Shown: positions 26,184-34,682, numbered from the stretch's first letter. The stretch: 42,007 bases of DNA from an uncultured Succiniclasticum sp. (GCA_905235335.1 CAJOKZ010000032.1:1-42007); one strand, 5' to 3'. The notes: generated from the letters alone by a model not told the origin. Numbers and translations: made by a program.

Positions 26184-27665
26184 TTACTTCAAACTTCCGG
26201 TTTTCCTGTTTGCTTGTTTATCCCCGGTCATCGGTTCCCGATCTGCTTTCTCGCCTGACCCTTCATCCGGTTTCCTGTCCGCTTTTTTCAATACAATCGT
26301 CTTGCCGGTTTCCGGATCCGTATAAATAATATCTCCAAGTTTTACCCTGCCCTGTGTAATACTGAACGCATCCGTGGTAATTGCACCGTATGACGTCAAA
26401 ATCTTTGCGTCATAAATGCTCAGTTCCTTGAACTGGTTACTGAACCGTCCCTCCAGACGGTCAAAGTGGATAAAGGAATAGTGTCCTTTTCCAGAAGAAA
26501 ACTTCCCATAGGCGAGGGTATTGCGCGGATTCCCATCACACCGCACCGTCAGTTCCAAATCCACCGGGCAGATAAAGCTCCAGTCATTCAACGCGATCCG
26601 GCTGTCCAGTTTTGTTGCCTTGCCATAAATATTATATTCACGAGTATCAAGATTGTAATCACCCCGGGCCCTCAGGTCTCCGCTGAACACCTTTGCCTGA
26701 ACATCGCTCAGCCGGAAAACGGATTTGCTATAATACACATCACCGAGTACCTTTGTAAAACGCAACCCCGGTATGATCAGTTGCTCCATCCGAACCGTCC
26801 CCCTGCCCTGCGGATCTGTAACGGGGCCATTCATCTTGGCCACAAGGGTCATCAGGTCATGCATCTTTATACCGAAACCCAACGAGTCGGGATCTACATC
26901 CCGGAGTGTCACATCTATATCCATCTCAGGCGTCTTCGGTTTGAAATCAACGGAACCAAAAAGGGAAAGCCCGCCCCCTACCATGGTTCCCCCGAACCTA
27001 CCGGTAGATAAGTCAATCTGAGTTGTGCCGGATGTGTCCAGTTGCATCTTCATATTGACATTGTTCATAATATAATGCCGGTTCCGATAATGGTATCCCA
27101 TACGGCAGTTGTTAAGTTTGATTTCGCACTTAAGCTTCTTCCCGTTACGGTTGAAATTGGCCTCCCTGTTTTCCGGGTTAAATGCATTCCACGACGGCTT
27201 CGAATTTCTCGGACCGGACCGCCCTGTCTGCTTTCTTGTCAGTATATCCACCTGCATATTTTCATCAAATCCGACAGAGATTACCGCGTTATTCAACTCC
27301 AGGCGCTGAACCGTGGTCGACTTGAACTTTCTTGTAATAACGTCCCAGGGTCGTACACGGAAAGAACCCTCCGGAGCTTTAAGGATCACTTCACCGGACG
27401 GATCTACCCACAATAAATTTTCAAAGACAACATCACCTTTGATATTGGCTGCAATCCCTTCTACTGTGATTTTTCCACGCAGCATATCCTGCTTTTCCAT
27501 TTCCCGGTTGAAAATCATAGCCGCTCTGTGACTGGCAATTTCAGCCAGCACCAACAGTACAGTTACGACAACCAGTATGGTCAGACCGGAAACCCAGCAT
27601 ACTCTTTTCCAATTTTTTGACTTAACAGCTTCCTTAATTGACTTAACAGCTTCCTTAAGTTTCAT
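26184..27665 (-). CDS. AsmA/TamB-like envelope protein (paralogue 2)
   Basis: From the ATG at 27665 the protein has 493 residues: a basic cytosolic start containing a duplicated heptapeptide, one membrane helix (about 25-42, SGLTILVVVTVLLVLAEI), and a beta-rich periplasmic part with IKGDVVFENLLWVDPSGE, which parallels paralogue 1 (AGDVEIRNLVWKAPNGG). Later segments (DIDVTLRDVDPDSLGFGIKMHD, GRVKLGDIIYTDPETGK) fit an AsmA-like repeat fold. The C terminus is charged and proline/lysine-rich. The frame is open to 27758; the GGTGA before 27665 favours that start, and 27677 is an alternative. It is the first gene of the addBA unit. Confidence 0.65.
   Translation of the reverse strand: MKLKEAVKSIKEAVKSKNWKRVCWVSGLTILVVVTVLLVLAEIASHRAAMIFNREMEKQDMLRGKITVEGIAANIKGDVVFENLLWVDPSGEVILKAPEGSFRVRPWDVITRKFKSTTVQRLELNNAVISVGFDENMQVDILTRKQTGRSGPRNSKPSWNAFNPENREANFNRNGKKLKCEIKLNNCRMGYHYRNRHYIMNNVNMKMQLDTSGTTQIDLSTGRFGGTMVGGGLSLFGSVDFKPKTPEMDIDVTLRDVDPDSLGFGIKMHDLMTLVAKMNGPVTDPQGRGTVRMEQLIIPGLRFTKVLGDVYYSKSVFRLSDVQAKVFSGDLRARGDYNLDTREYNIYGKATKLDSRIALNDWSFICPVDLELTVRCDGNPRNTLAYGKFSSGKGHYSFIHFDRLEGRFSNQFKELSIYDAKILTSYGAITTDAFSITQGRVKLGDIIYTDPETGKTIVLKKADRKPDEGSGEKADREPMTGDKQANRKTGSLK
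27617..27658. repeat. Perfect 21-bp tandem duplication inside the AsmA2 gene
   Basis: Two identical 21-base units, 27617-27637 and 27638-27658, lie head to tail. They encode KEAVKS-x twice in the basic, amphipathic stretch just before the membrane helix. Because the unit is seven codons, copy-number change would keep the frame. Confidence 0.95.
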
Positions 27666-27756
27666 ATCGCTCACCATTCTGCCGCAATAAAATTCCAGCA
27701 CAACTTGCAAAAAAGACAAATTTTTACTTTCACACAACATACCTTCATACAAACAC

Positions 27757-27762
27757 ATTATA
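27757..27762 (-). promoter_or_regulatory. Possible -10 element upstream of AsmA2-addB-addA
   Basis: A perfect TATAAT lies on the minus strand, about 90 bases before the AsmA2 start and 15 bases after the DUF4130 stop. The hexamer 17 bases upstream (TACAAT) is a poor -35, and no TG precedes the -10. It is the best candidate in this gap. Confidence 0.35.
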
Positions 27763-27777
27763 TAATTTGTTTCGCAT

Positions 27778-28659
27778 TTATTGTATGACTTTATGTTCCG
27801 CAGTGCAATCCCCTGGTTCTGTCATTTCTGTCAGAAAATCCCAGTACCGTTTCGGCATATGGGAGCGACGGCAGATTTCATTATGCCGGGGCCGGATTTC
27901 AACAGCATCATAATAATTTTTCCAAAGACTCCGGTAATATTTCTCTTCCGCACTGATTTCTGAAATACTGAAACCATCCATGGGTACGATGGCTTTTTCC
28001 CCGGGCCGGTACAGCAATGCAATCTTATGGTTCCTGTCAAAAATCATAAAATGCTCGTTGCGATACCGGTCACAAAAATGGGACGCCATAAAAGGCAGCA
28101 CATTATTTTTCGCTCCGATTACGGCTACAAGGATTCCCCGTACATCACTAAAACGCACAAAACCGAGCCATTTATCAATTTCACGGCCCAGTTCCCGCAA
28201 TCCTTTAAGAATACTGTTTACGACCGTATCCTGACGGAGGTGCAGAATACTCATCCCATAACGGAATCCTTTGTGTGTAAACAACAGCATCTGTTCCTCC
28301 TTGTGCGGCATGCAGGAACAAAACGCCCGTTTCAAAATCTGCAGGAAACCAAATCCTATCCTGTCACAGATTCCTCTTTGCACACGCTCCGCCAGATCCG
28401 GCCTGGTTTCAATCACTTTTTTATAAAAAAGGGTTCCCTCAGCGCCTGTATCCCCGTCTGTTTTGGCAATGACCGTCCCAGGTATCTCCTTAGCCATATA
28501 ACTTTCACAGATACAGCAGAGCCAACCTTCCCAAGTGCCGTCGTAATAATATGTCAGGTCCGGAACCGGGGCAGGAATCGCAGCAAAAAAACAGGCACGC
28601 CCTGGAATCATGTCCCGCTCTGTAGTGCCAGTCAGCAAAACACCGGTATCGCTACGCAT
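27778..28659 (-). CDS. DUF4130 'DNA metabolism' protein (partner of radical SAM protein)
   Basis: The 293-residue protein fits the TIGR03915/DUF4130 family, which is found beside a radical SAM protein and is thought to act in DNA modification or repair. The family core begins at LTYYYDGTWEGWLCCICESY (about residue 35), continues with KGLRELGREIDKWLGFVRFSDVRG and HFCDRYRNEHFMIFDRNHKIALLY, and ends with HMPKRYWDFLTEMT. About 34 extra residues precede the usual start. The first ATG (28659) has a strong AAGGAGG at good spacing, so I keep it. It overlaps the end of the radical SAM gene by 28 bases. No experimental function is known to me. Confidence 0.82.
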   Translation of the reverse strand: MRSDTGVLLTGTTERDMIPGRACFFAAIPAPVPDLTYYYDGTWEGWLCCICESYMAKEIPGTVIAKTDGDTGAEGTLFYKKVIETRPDLAERVQRGICDRIGFGFLQILKRAFCSCMPHKEEQMLLFTHKGFRYGMSILHLRQDTVVNSILKGLRELGREIDKWLGFVRFSDVRGILVAVIGAKNNVLPFMASHFCDRYRNEHFMIFDRNHKIALLYRPGEKAIVPMDGFSISEISAEEKYYRSLWKNYYDAVEIRPRHNEICRRSHMPKRYWDFLTEMTEPGDCTAEHKVIQ

Positions 28660-30196
28660 TCCAGCGCCTCCTTCTGCCTGTCATCCAATGCGGGAACAAA
28701 AGATATGCCATCCCTCTGTCCGGCATTTCCGTCAGAATCATCAAACAAAGACGGTTGGAACCAATGCCGCTCCTGATGCCTGAACAAATCCCGCTCCCTT
28801 GGGGACATAAGGTCCAGCAAAAACGCATTCCTGTCATGGGACAAAAGCGGAAAGGTCCTCCCCTTGCACAAAAGAAAATACCTGGCACGCTTCAGCACAA
28901 CGCCGATTTGTTTCAGTCCGTCCCAGGTCAGCAGACACAGCTTTCGGGCCCGCATGATCCGGTACGCGCTTTCGGTACCGATTCCCGGCACCCGGAGCAG
29001 TTCATCAAAAGAAGCCCTGTTCACTTCTATCGGAAACAGTTCCGGATGACGCAGCGCCCAACAGCATTTGGGATCCAGATACGGATGGAGCCGGGAATGC
29101 TTTTCATCCAGCAATTCCGATGCCGTAAATCCGTAAAAACGAAGCAACCAGTCTGCCTGGACAGGCGGTGCTCCCGCCACAGGGGCGGGACCGTCTCCTT
29201 TGCCGGCAGCCTGTTATCTTCCACTACGGGAATATAGGCGGAATAAAACACCCGTTTCATCTGATACCGGTGATACAGATCCTCGGTCAGGCGCAGAATC
29301 TGCCGGTCGTTTTCGGGAGTAGCGCCAATAATCATCTGTGTGCTCTGGCCTGCAGGGGCGAAACGGTTCTTTCCCTTCTTCCATGCCCCCTGCAGCATAT
29401 TTTTCCCGACGGACTGCAATGCGCAAGCCCCAGCTTTTTCCGCAAAACGGATTTCCCTTTCATCATTTCCGTTCCACCGTCCGTCTCCGCCATTCCGAAA
29501 GGGAGGTCCCCCTTCCCTCACGGACGGTGTTCCGATTATCATTGCCTTTTGCTTACCCACCGGCTGGATGCCGCCGAAACGTCCGCATCCCTCCCGGTTC
29601 TCCCGGATCTTGTCATGAATCTGTTTCATGGGGAGCAGGATATTTTCTTTCGGTTTATCCGGTGCCAGCTTTTTCAGGCTGCCGGATGAAGGCATTTCAA
29701 TATTGACACTGATGCGATCTGCCAGTGCGCCCAGTTTTTCTACCAAAAGCGGGCTCGTCCCCGGAATCACCTTTACGTGGATATACCCGCCAAACCGGTA
29801 CTCATTACGAAGCACCTCAAGGACACTGAGAATCTGCTCGCTGGTATAGTCCGGCGATTTCCAAACAGCCGAACTTAAAAATAATCCTTCTATGTAATTT
29901 CGGCGGTAAAACTGCCATGTCAGATCCGCCAGTTCCCGAGGCGCAAAGGCCGTCCGCTTCACTGGATTGCTCCGGCGGTTCACGCAATACACGCAGTCAA
30001 AGCTGCAACAGTTGGTCAGCAGCACCTTTAACAAACTGATGCAGCGTCCATCCCCTGCAAAGCTGTGGCATATGCCAAAGTCACGGGAAGACCCCATTGC
30101 AAAAGCGCCGCCTTTTCGTTCCAGACCGCTGGATGTACAAGCCGCGTCATATTTTGCCGCATCGGCTAAAATCTTCAGTTTTTCCAGCACATCCAT
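28632..30196 (-). pseudogene. Radical SAM DNA modification/repair protein, broken by an apparent 1-base deletion
   Basis: The gene matches the TIGR03916 family that pairs with DUF4130. From the ATG at 30196 (GGAGAAGCAGG upstream) the first frame contains the radical SAM cysteines C64-x3-C68-x2-C71 and runs well through FAPAGQSTQMIIGATPE and VFYSAYIPV to PPLWREHRL. There it turns into nonsense and stops at 29027. The expected continuation QADWLLRFYGFTASELLDE, with the helix-hairpin-helix NRASFDELLRVPGIG and VVLKRARYFL, is intact in another frame down to 28632. Adding one base near 29160 (TCC back to TAC-C) would restore the family sequence. Residues 204-276 are an extra insertion. It is a real frameshift or a sequencing error. 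Confidence 0.82.
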
Positions 30197-30207
30197 CCTG
30201 CTTCTCC

Positions 30208-31533
30208 TCAGACCTTCGCACCGTGCTGCCGTTTCCATTCCTTGATCTGGCGCAGCCTCTCCTTATACCGGGATTCAAATCCTTCGTCCGTAGGCCGGTA
30301 ATAACACTTCCCCAACAAAGAATCCGGCAGGCACTGCATGTTGGTCAGCTTGTCCTCCGTATCGTGTGCATACTGATATCCTTTCCCGTAATGCAGTTCC
30401 CTCATCAGTTTTGTCGGCGCATTGCGGATCACCAGCGGGACCGGCTCTGCGATCATGTTCAGCGCATCCTCCCTGGCCATGTTATAGGCAACCTCCATAG
30501 CGTTGGACTTCGGGGCCAGCGACATATACACCACCGCTTCTGTCAGATGCACGGTGCACTCCGGCATGCCGATGAAATGGCATGCCTGATAGGCGGCCAC
30601 TGCAATCTCCAGCGCTTTCGGATCCGCCATACCCACATCCTCGCTGGCAAACCTTGTGACCCTGCGGGCCACATACAGCGGGTCTTCCCCCGCCTCCAGC
30701 ATCCGGGCCAGCCAGTAGACCGCCGCGTCAGGATCTGAGTTCCGCATGCTTTTGTGAAGGGCCGAAATCAGATTGTAATGTTCTTCCCCATTCTTATCAT
30801 ATAAAAGCGACTTTTTGGAGATACACTGTTCCAGGATATCCCGGTTCACAACAATGGTGTCGCCTTCAACATCACCGTTCAGCACCACCATCTCCAGGGT
30901 GGAAAGGGCCGAACGGGCGTCCCCGTTAGCAAAGTTCGCAATCACATCCAGAAGTTCTTCCCCGATTTCAATTTTCTGACCGCCCAGCCCCCTGGGGCTT
31001 TCAAGGGCATGACGCAGCATCTTCTTCAGGTCCCCGACAGCCAGCGACTGCAGCACAAAGACCCGGCAACGGGAAAGAAGCGCCCCGTTTACCTCAAATG
31101 AAGGATTTTCCGTCGTAGCCCCGATCAGTATGATGCTTCCTTTTTCCACAAAGGGCAGGAATGCATCCTGCTGCGCTTTGTTAAAACGATGGATCTCGTC
31201 TACGAACACGATGGTCCGCTGCCCGATCTGCCGGTTCATTTCCGCTTTCTCCATCACATTGCGGATTTCTTTGATCCCGCTGGTAACAGCCGAAAAGTTA
31301 ATAAAGACCGAACGCGTCATGCGGGCAATGATCTGAGCCAGCGTTGTCTTTCCCACACCGGGTGGTCCCCAAAAAATCATCGAAGAAATCCTGTCCTGCT
31401 CGATCATACGGCGCAACACCCTGCCGCGCCCCAACAGATGTTCCTGTCCCACATATTCATTTAGGGATTCCGGGCGAAGCCGGGCTGCCAGGGGCTGACT
31501 CACCAGATCATCAAAAATACCGGCCTGCTCCAT
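30208..31533 (-). CDS. rarA: Replication-associated recombination protein RarA (MgsA)
   Basis: RarA is a AAA+ ATPase related to clamp loaders that acts at stalled replication forks. From the ATG at 31533 it has 441 residues: Walker A GPPGVGKT at 56-63, Walker B VDEIHRFNKAQQD (D112-E113), sensor ATTENPSF, arginine finger LLSRCRVF, and the C-terminal tetramer domain with SDPDAAVYWLARMLEAGEDP and HFIGMPE. GAGG stands eight bases before 31533; the GTG at 31542 is too close to it. The radical SAM gene starts 11 bp after its stop, so a repair operon rarA-radical SAM-DUF4130 is likely. Confidence 0.95.
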   Translation of the reverse strand: MEQAGIFDDLVSQPLAARLRPESLNEYVGQEHLLGRGRVLRRMIEQDRISSMIFWGPPGVGKTTLAQIIARMTRSVFINFSAVTSGIKEIRNVMEKAEMNRQIGQRTIVFVDEIHRFNKAQQDAFLPFVEKGSIILIGATTENPSFEVNGALLSRCRVFVLQSLAVGDLKKMLRHALESPRGLGGQKIEIGEELLDVIANFANGDARSALSTLEMVVLNGDVEGDTIVVNRDILEQCISKKSLLYDKNGEEHYNLISALHKSMRNSDPDAAVYWLARMLEAGEDPLYVARRVTRFASEDVGMADPKALEIAVAAYQACHFIGMPECTVHLTEAVVYMSLAPKSNAMEVAYNMAREDALNMIAEPVPLVIRNAPTKLMRELHYGKGYQYAHDTEDKLTNMQCLPDSLLGKCYYRPTDEGFESRYKERLRQIKEWKRQHGAKV

Positions 31534-31583
31534 AATCTGCACCTCGCAAAACTTATTTTATATTCAAAACAACTGTTCGTTTT

Positions 31584-31612
31584 ATTTTATCATATTCACC
31601 TCAAAAAAACAA
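31584..31612 (-). promoter_or_regulatory. Promoter of rarA
   Basis: The minus strand reads TTGTTT, 17 bases, TAAAAT, with TGA directly before the -10 (extended -10). The -35 lies in the T run of the second metQ terminator hairpin, so one run of bases serves both purposes. Confidence 0.6.
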
Positions 31613-31625
31613 CCGGAATGCCGGT
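31603..31625 (-). terminator. Second hairpin of the tandem metQ1 terminator
   Basis: On the minus strand ACCGG pairs with CCGGT around a four-base loop (CATT), followed by TGTTTTTTT. It backs up the stronger terminator about 30 bases upstream in the transcript. Confidence 0.65.
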
Positions 31626-31644
31626 ACTTTTATGTCCAAAACGC

Positions 31645-31671
31645 AAAATGCCCGGCATCCTCTGCCGGGCA
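31645..31671 (-). terminator. Intrinsic terminator of metQ1
   Basis: On the minus strand TGCCCGGCA pairs perfectly with TGCCGGGCA around a five-base loop, followed by TTTTGCGTTTT. It starts about 30 bases after the metQ1 stop codon. Confidence 0.85.
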
Positions 31672-31702
31672 CATTGTGCGAATTTTTTTCTTTGCAAAAT
31701 CA

Positions 31703-32530
31703 TCAAAATGCGGGAACAACCGCGCCTTTGTATTTGTCCTCGATAAACTTTTTAACTTCCGGAGTCTTCAGGGCTTTTGCCACCTTAACCAGTTCAGGGC
31801 GTTTCTCATCGCCGGCACGTACCGCGATCACGTTTGCGTACGGGGAATCTTTTTCAATAAACAGGGAATCCTTTACCGGGTTCAGCTTGGCTTCCATAGC
31901 AAAGTTGGAATTGATGACTGCCAGATCCGTATCATCCAGCGCACGGGGCAGCGTCGCACTTTCCACCTCGATGATCTTCAGGTTTTTAGGGTTGGCAGCC
32001 AGATCGTTCGGCGTCGCAGTGATCCCCTTGCCGTCTTTTAATTTCAACAGGCCGGCCGCTTCCAGCAGCATCAGGCTCCGCCCTCCGTTAGTGGGATCGT
32101 TGGGAATGGCGACCTTGGCGCCATTCGGCAGTTCTTTCAGGCTTTTAATTTTTTTGGAATAGCAGCCCATAGGTTCAATATGTATCTTATCCAGCACCAC
32201 AAGCTTCAGGTTGCGCTCCTGGCATGTTTTTTCCAGGAACGGGATATGCTGGAAATAGTTAGCATCCAGTTCTTTATCTGCCAGGGAAAGGTTCGGTTTT
32301 ACATAATCGGTAAATTCGATGATCTGCAGATCCACGCCGTCTTTTGCCAACTGGGGCTTCACAAAGTTCAGCAGTTCCGCGTGGGGAACCGGTGTAGCCC
32401 CGACCTTGACTACTACCTTCTTAGCCGCCGGCGCCGGAGATGCCGCTTTCTTTTCCGCACCGCCGCCGCAGCCGGTAATAAGCAGGGATGCCATTGCTAC
32501 TGAAAGCAATCCTAAAATAAATTTTTTCAT
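31703..32530 (-). CDS. metQ: MetQ/NlpA family substrate-binding lipoprotein 1
   Basis: This is the substrate-binding lipoprotein of a methionine-type ABC importer. From the ATG at 32530 it has 275 residues. The signal peptide ends in LITGC with lipid-anchored C21, then a short alanine/proline/lysine linker. The NlpA pattern follows: VVVKVGATPVPHAELLNF, ANYFQHIPFLE, KVAIPNDPTNGGRSLMLLEAAGLLKL, DLAVINSNFAMEAKLNP, and SPYANVIAVRAGDE. No MetN ATPase or MetI permease lies beside it, so it is an orphan binding protein with its own promoter, operator-like repeat and tandem terminator. D- or L-methionine is the likely ligand, but related amino acids are possible. Confidence 0.9.
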   Translation of the reverse strand: MKKFILGLLSVAMASLLITGCGGGAEKKAASPAPAAKKVVVKVGATPVPHAELLNFVKPQLAKDGVDLQIIEFTDYVKPNLSLADKELDANYFQHIPFLEKTCQERNLKLVVLDKIHIEPMGCYSKKIKSLKELPNGAKVAIPNDPTNGGRSLMLLEAAGLLKLKDGKGITATPNDLAANPKNLKIIEVESATLPRALDDTDLAVINSNFAMEAKLNPVKDSLFIEKDSPYANVIAVRAGDEKRPELVKVAKALKTPEVKKFIEDKYKGAVVPAF

Positions 32531-32553
32531 TCCTACCACTCCTCGTAAATGTA

Positions 32554-32626
32554 ATTCCTATCGGTTTTGTAATAAATACTACTCAACTGATAGGAATATC
32601 TTAATTTGCTTTTCTTGTTTTGTCAA
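32554..32626 (-). promoter_or_regulatory. metQ1 promoter and inverted-repeat operator
   Basis: The minus strand has TTGACA (32626-32621), 17 bases, TAAGAT (32603-32598). A perfect 9-bp inverted repeat, ATTCCTATC at 32554-32562 and GATAGGAAT at 32589-32597 (plus strand), spans the start point and leader. The half-site recalls operator halves of Rrf2/CymR-type sulfur regulators as I remember them, but that link is not proven here. Confidence 0.65.
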
Positions 32627-32652
32627 CCGTTTTACTGCTTCCGGAACACGTA

Positions 32653-34038
32653 TCAGTTCCATCCGAGAATCGCACAGACCCGTTCCCGCAGGTACAGCGC
32701 AATTTTTTCATGGCCGCTGGACAGCGGATGAACCCCGTCCAGGAAATCGGACCGATCCAGCAGGGGGCCGTTTGCGTTCAGATCAATGAAGTACACCCTG
32801 CCGTCCCCTTCCGCCCGCAGTTCTTCCACAGCTCCGCCCATACCGGGAACAGACTGCCTGCTCGTTTCGGTATTGGCCGGCGTCATGCAGAAGATAACGG
32901 AATTGGGGCGGAATTGGCGCAGTTTCAGGATCAGCTTTTTGTACTGCATTTTAAAATATTCATCGGAAGGACGGTTCACCGCATCGTTAAAGTCATTTTC
33001 CCCGTAGGCTAGGATGACCAGGTCGGGATCATCCATCTGATTGTTCCACCGCGGCTCCTTCTGGGTGTAGAAAGCCCGTTCAATCTGCTCATCTGCATGC
33101 TTTGCGTTGTAAGGGGCCTTTTCATCATTGTTCCGCACAGCGCCTTCACCGGAAGAAGCGACGCAACTCCAGTCCGCATCCAGCATACGGGCCAGCCGCG
33201 GGCCAAACGCCAGGTAGCCGCTCTCACGCTGAAAATAATCCCCTTCCGGATAAATAAAGGCGCCTGCCGCCACGGAATCGCCTATTATCTCGATACTCCT
33301 GCGACGGGGAACAGACGGGACCGTAGCAGCGTCCGGGTCAGCGGAGGCGCCGTTTCCGGAACCACTGCCTGTTTTGGAAAGCGGTTCTCCGGAAGAGACG
33401 TTTTCAGCAACCGTCTTATCTGAAAGAATCTTTTTGGAATGCGGTTTTTTCACAGGCTGCTTTTCAGCATTCCGCCTGTCGGAAGAACGCCCGGCCGAAA
33501 GTTTTTTGTCGGAAATGGGATTGCCAGGCTCCTGTTTACCTGAAGACCGATCCTTTACAGTATCAACTTTCACAGACGTACTCGTATTGACAGCAGGCTC
33601 TTCTTTTTCGCCTATAAAAATAAAACCGCGCAGGATGGTGACTCCCCCCATCCCTTCCGTCTCCCGGATAATGGTCAGCGTGTGTTTCCCAAACGGAAGA
33701 TCCTGATAGAGGTCGTTGATCCCCATGCGGGCCTTGATACGTTCCATCGGTCCGTCATCCAGTTTCTTCAGCCACCAGACATCTTTCACAGAATCGCTGA
33801 ACATCTGTACCTGCACACCGGTTCCTTCAAACTCCACCGATGCGATGACCGCGCCGCGACCGGCATACAGACTGCCGTTATCCGCAGGGATCCACCGTCC
33901 CATAGTCTTCACCCGGTCACTGCTGGCAGATACAAAACCAGCCGCAGCCGTACCACAAAAAACCAGCCCTGCTGCAAGCAGGGCCAGAATCATTTGAAAA
34001 ATAATTGTCTTTCTGAAAGTGTTTTTCACAAACTTCAC
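32653..34038 (-). CDS. Secreted SGNH/GDSL esterase with CE2-like N-terminal domain
   Basis: The 461-residue protein has a signal or anchor helix (about 11-33), a beta-sandwich domain (about 45-144, GRWIPADNGSLYAGRGAVIASVE onward) like that of carbohydrate esterase family 2, a charged Ser/Lys/Pro linker of about 100 residues (145-247) and an SGNH hydrolase domain. Block I is GDS with S255, block III is GEND with N348, and D434/H437 sit in LDGVHP. It probably removes acetyl groups from a sugar polymer in the periplasm. The first codon is GTG 34038; a second GTG at 34029 is better spaced from the AGG site. It follows mscL by 113 bp. Confidence 0.82.
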   Translation of the reverse strand: MKFVKNTFRKTIIFQMILALLAAGLVFCGTAAAGFVSASSDRVKTMGRWIPADNGSLYAGRGAVIASVEFEGTGVQVQMFSDSVKDVWWLKKLDDGPMERIKARMGINDLYQDLPFGKHTLTIIRETEGMGGVTILRGFIFIGEKEEPAVNTSTSVKVDTVKDRSSGKQEPGNPISDKKLSAGRSSDRRNAEKQPVKKPHSKKILSDKTVAENVSSGEPLSKTGSGSGNGASADPDAATVPSVPRRRSIEIIGDSVAAGAFIYPEGDYFQRESGYLAFGPRLARMLDADWSCVASSGEGAVRNNDEKAPYNAKHADEQIERAFYTQKEPRWNNQMDDPDLVILAYGENDFNDAVNRPSDEYFKMQYKKLILKLRQFRPNSVIFCMTPANTETSRQSVPGMGGAVEELRAEGDGRVYFIDLNANGPLLDRSDFLDGVHPLSSGHEKIALYLRERVCAILGWN

Positions 34039-34052
34039 CTGTTTTAATCAAG

Positions 34053-34132
34053 TTATCTGAAACAAAATACAGACAACCGCCTGCATTTACACTGCAACCG
34101 GACCAGAAGAGCAAGCCGGCATTTTCAGATAA
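34053..34132. repeat. Spaced inverted repeat in the SGNH esterase leader
   Basis: TTATCTGAAA at 34053-34062 is matched by its perfect inverse TTTCAGATAA at 34123-34132. Between them a smaller imperfect stem (TTGCA/TGCAG type) is visible. The whole unit fills the 113-bp gap between mscL and the esterase gene. It could be a leader structure, a weak mscL terminator or a small palindromic element. Confidence 0.5.
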
Positions 34133-34151
34133 ACAGAACCGAAACCATCCC

Positions 34152-34586
34152 TCAGTCCAGCTGGCTGGTGCAGTGCGGGCAGCGGGTCGCATCGTCCGCA
34201 ATCTCACTCTTGCAGAACGGGCAGGTGCGGGCCGGCGCCGGTTCTTCCGCAGGCTTGCGCATCCGGTTGATCTGTTTGATCACGATAAACACAGCCAACG
34301 CAACCAACAGGAAATCAATAATCGTATTGATGAAGGAACCATAGGCGATAACAGCCGCTCCGGCCTTTTTCGCTTCCGCCAGCGTCGCGTAGTTCTTGTC
34401 CGTAAGATTGATGAACAGATTGGAAAAATCAGCATCGCCCACCAACTTGCCCAGAGGCGGCATCACGATATCATTGACAAACGAGGTGACAATCTTGCCA
34501 AAAGCGCCGCCGATGACAACGCCTACAGCCATATCTACAACATTTCCGCGTACCGCAAATTCTTTAAATTCACTGTAAAAGCTCAT
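34152..34586 (-). CDS. mscL: Large-conductance mechanosensitive channel MscL with zinc ribbon
   Basis: MscL opens under membrane tension and releases solutes during osmotic downshock. The 144-residue protein starts [31 protein letters not shown], then has the second membrane helix [25 protein letters not shown] (about 82-106). The C-terminal end adds a zinc ribbon with C122-x2-C125 and C136-x2-C139 in place of the plain helix bundle of E. coli. That tail occurs in other Firmicutes MscL proteins as I recall. AAGGAGGAG precedes the ATG, and a good promoter lies about 100 bases upstream. Confidence 0.95.
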   Translation of the reverse strand: MSFYSEFKEFAVRGNVVDMAVGVVIGGAFGKIVTSFVNDIVMPPLGKLVGDADFSNLFINLTDKNYATLAEAKKAGAAVIAYGSFINTIIDFLLVALAVFIVIKQINRMRKPAEEPAPARTCPFCKSEIADDATRCPHCTSQLD

Positions 34587-34682
34587 GATAACTCCTCCTT
34601 AACTAACAAAAGCGCCCGACTCTGTTTCCGGGAACCTGTTTCCAAAAATGATATAGGATTCATACTTCTACATTACTAAATA

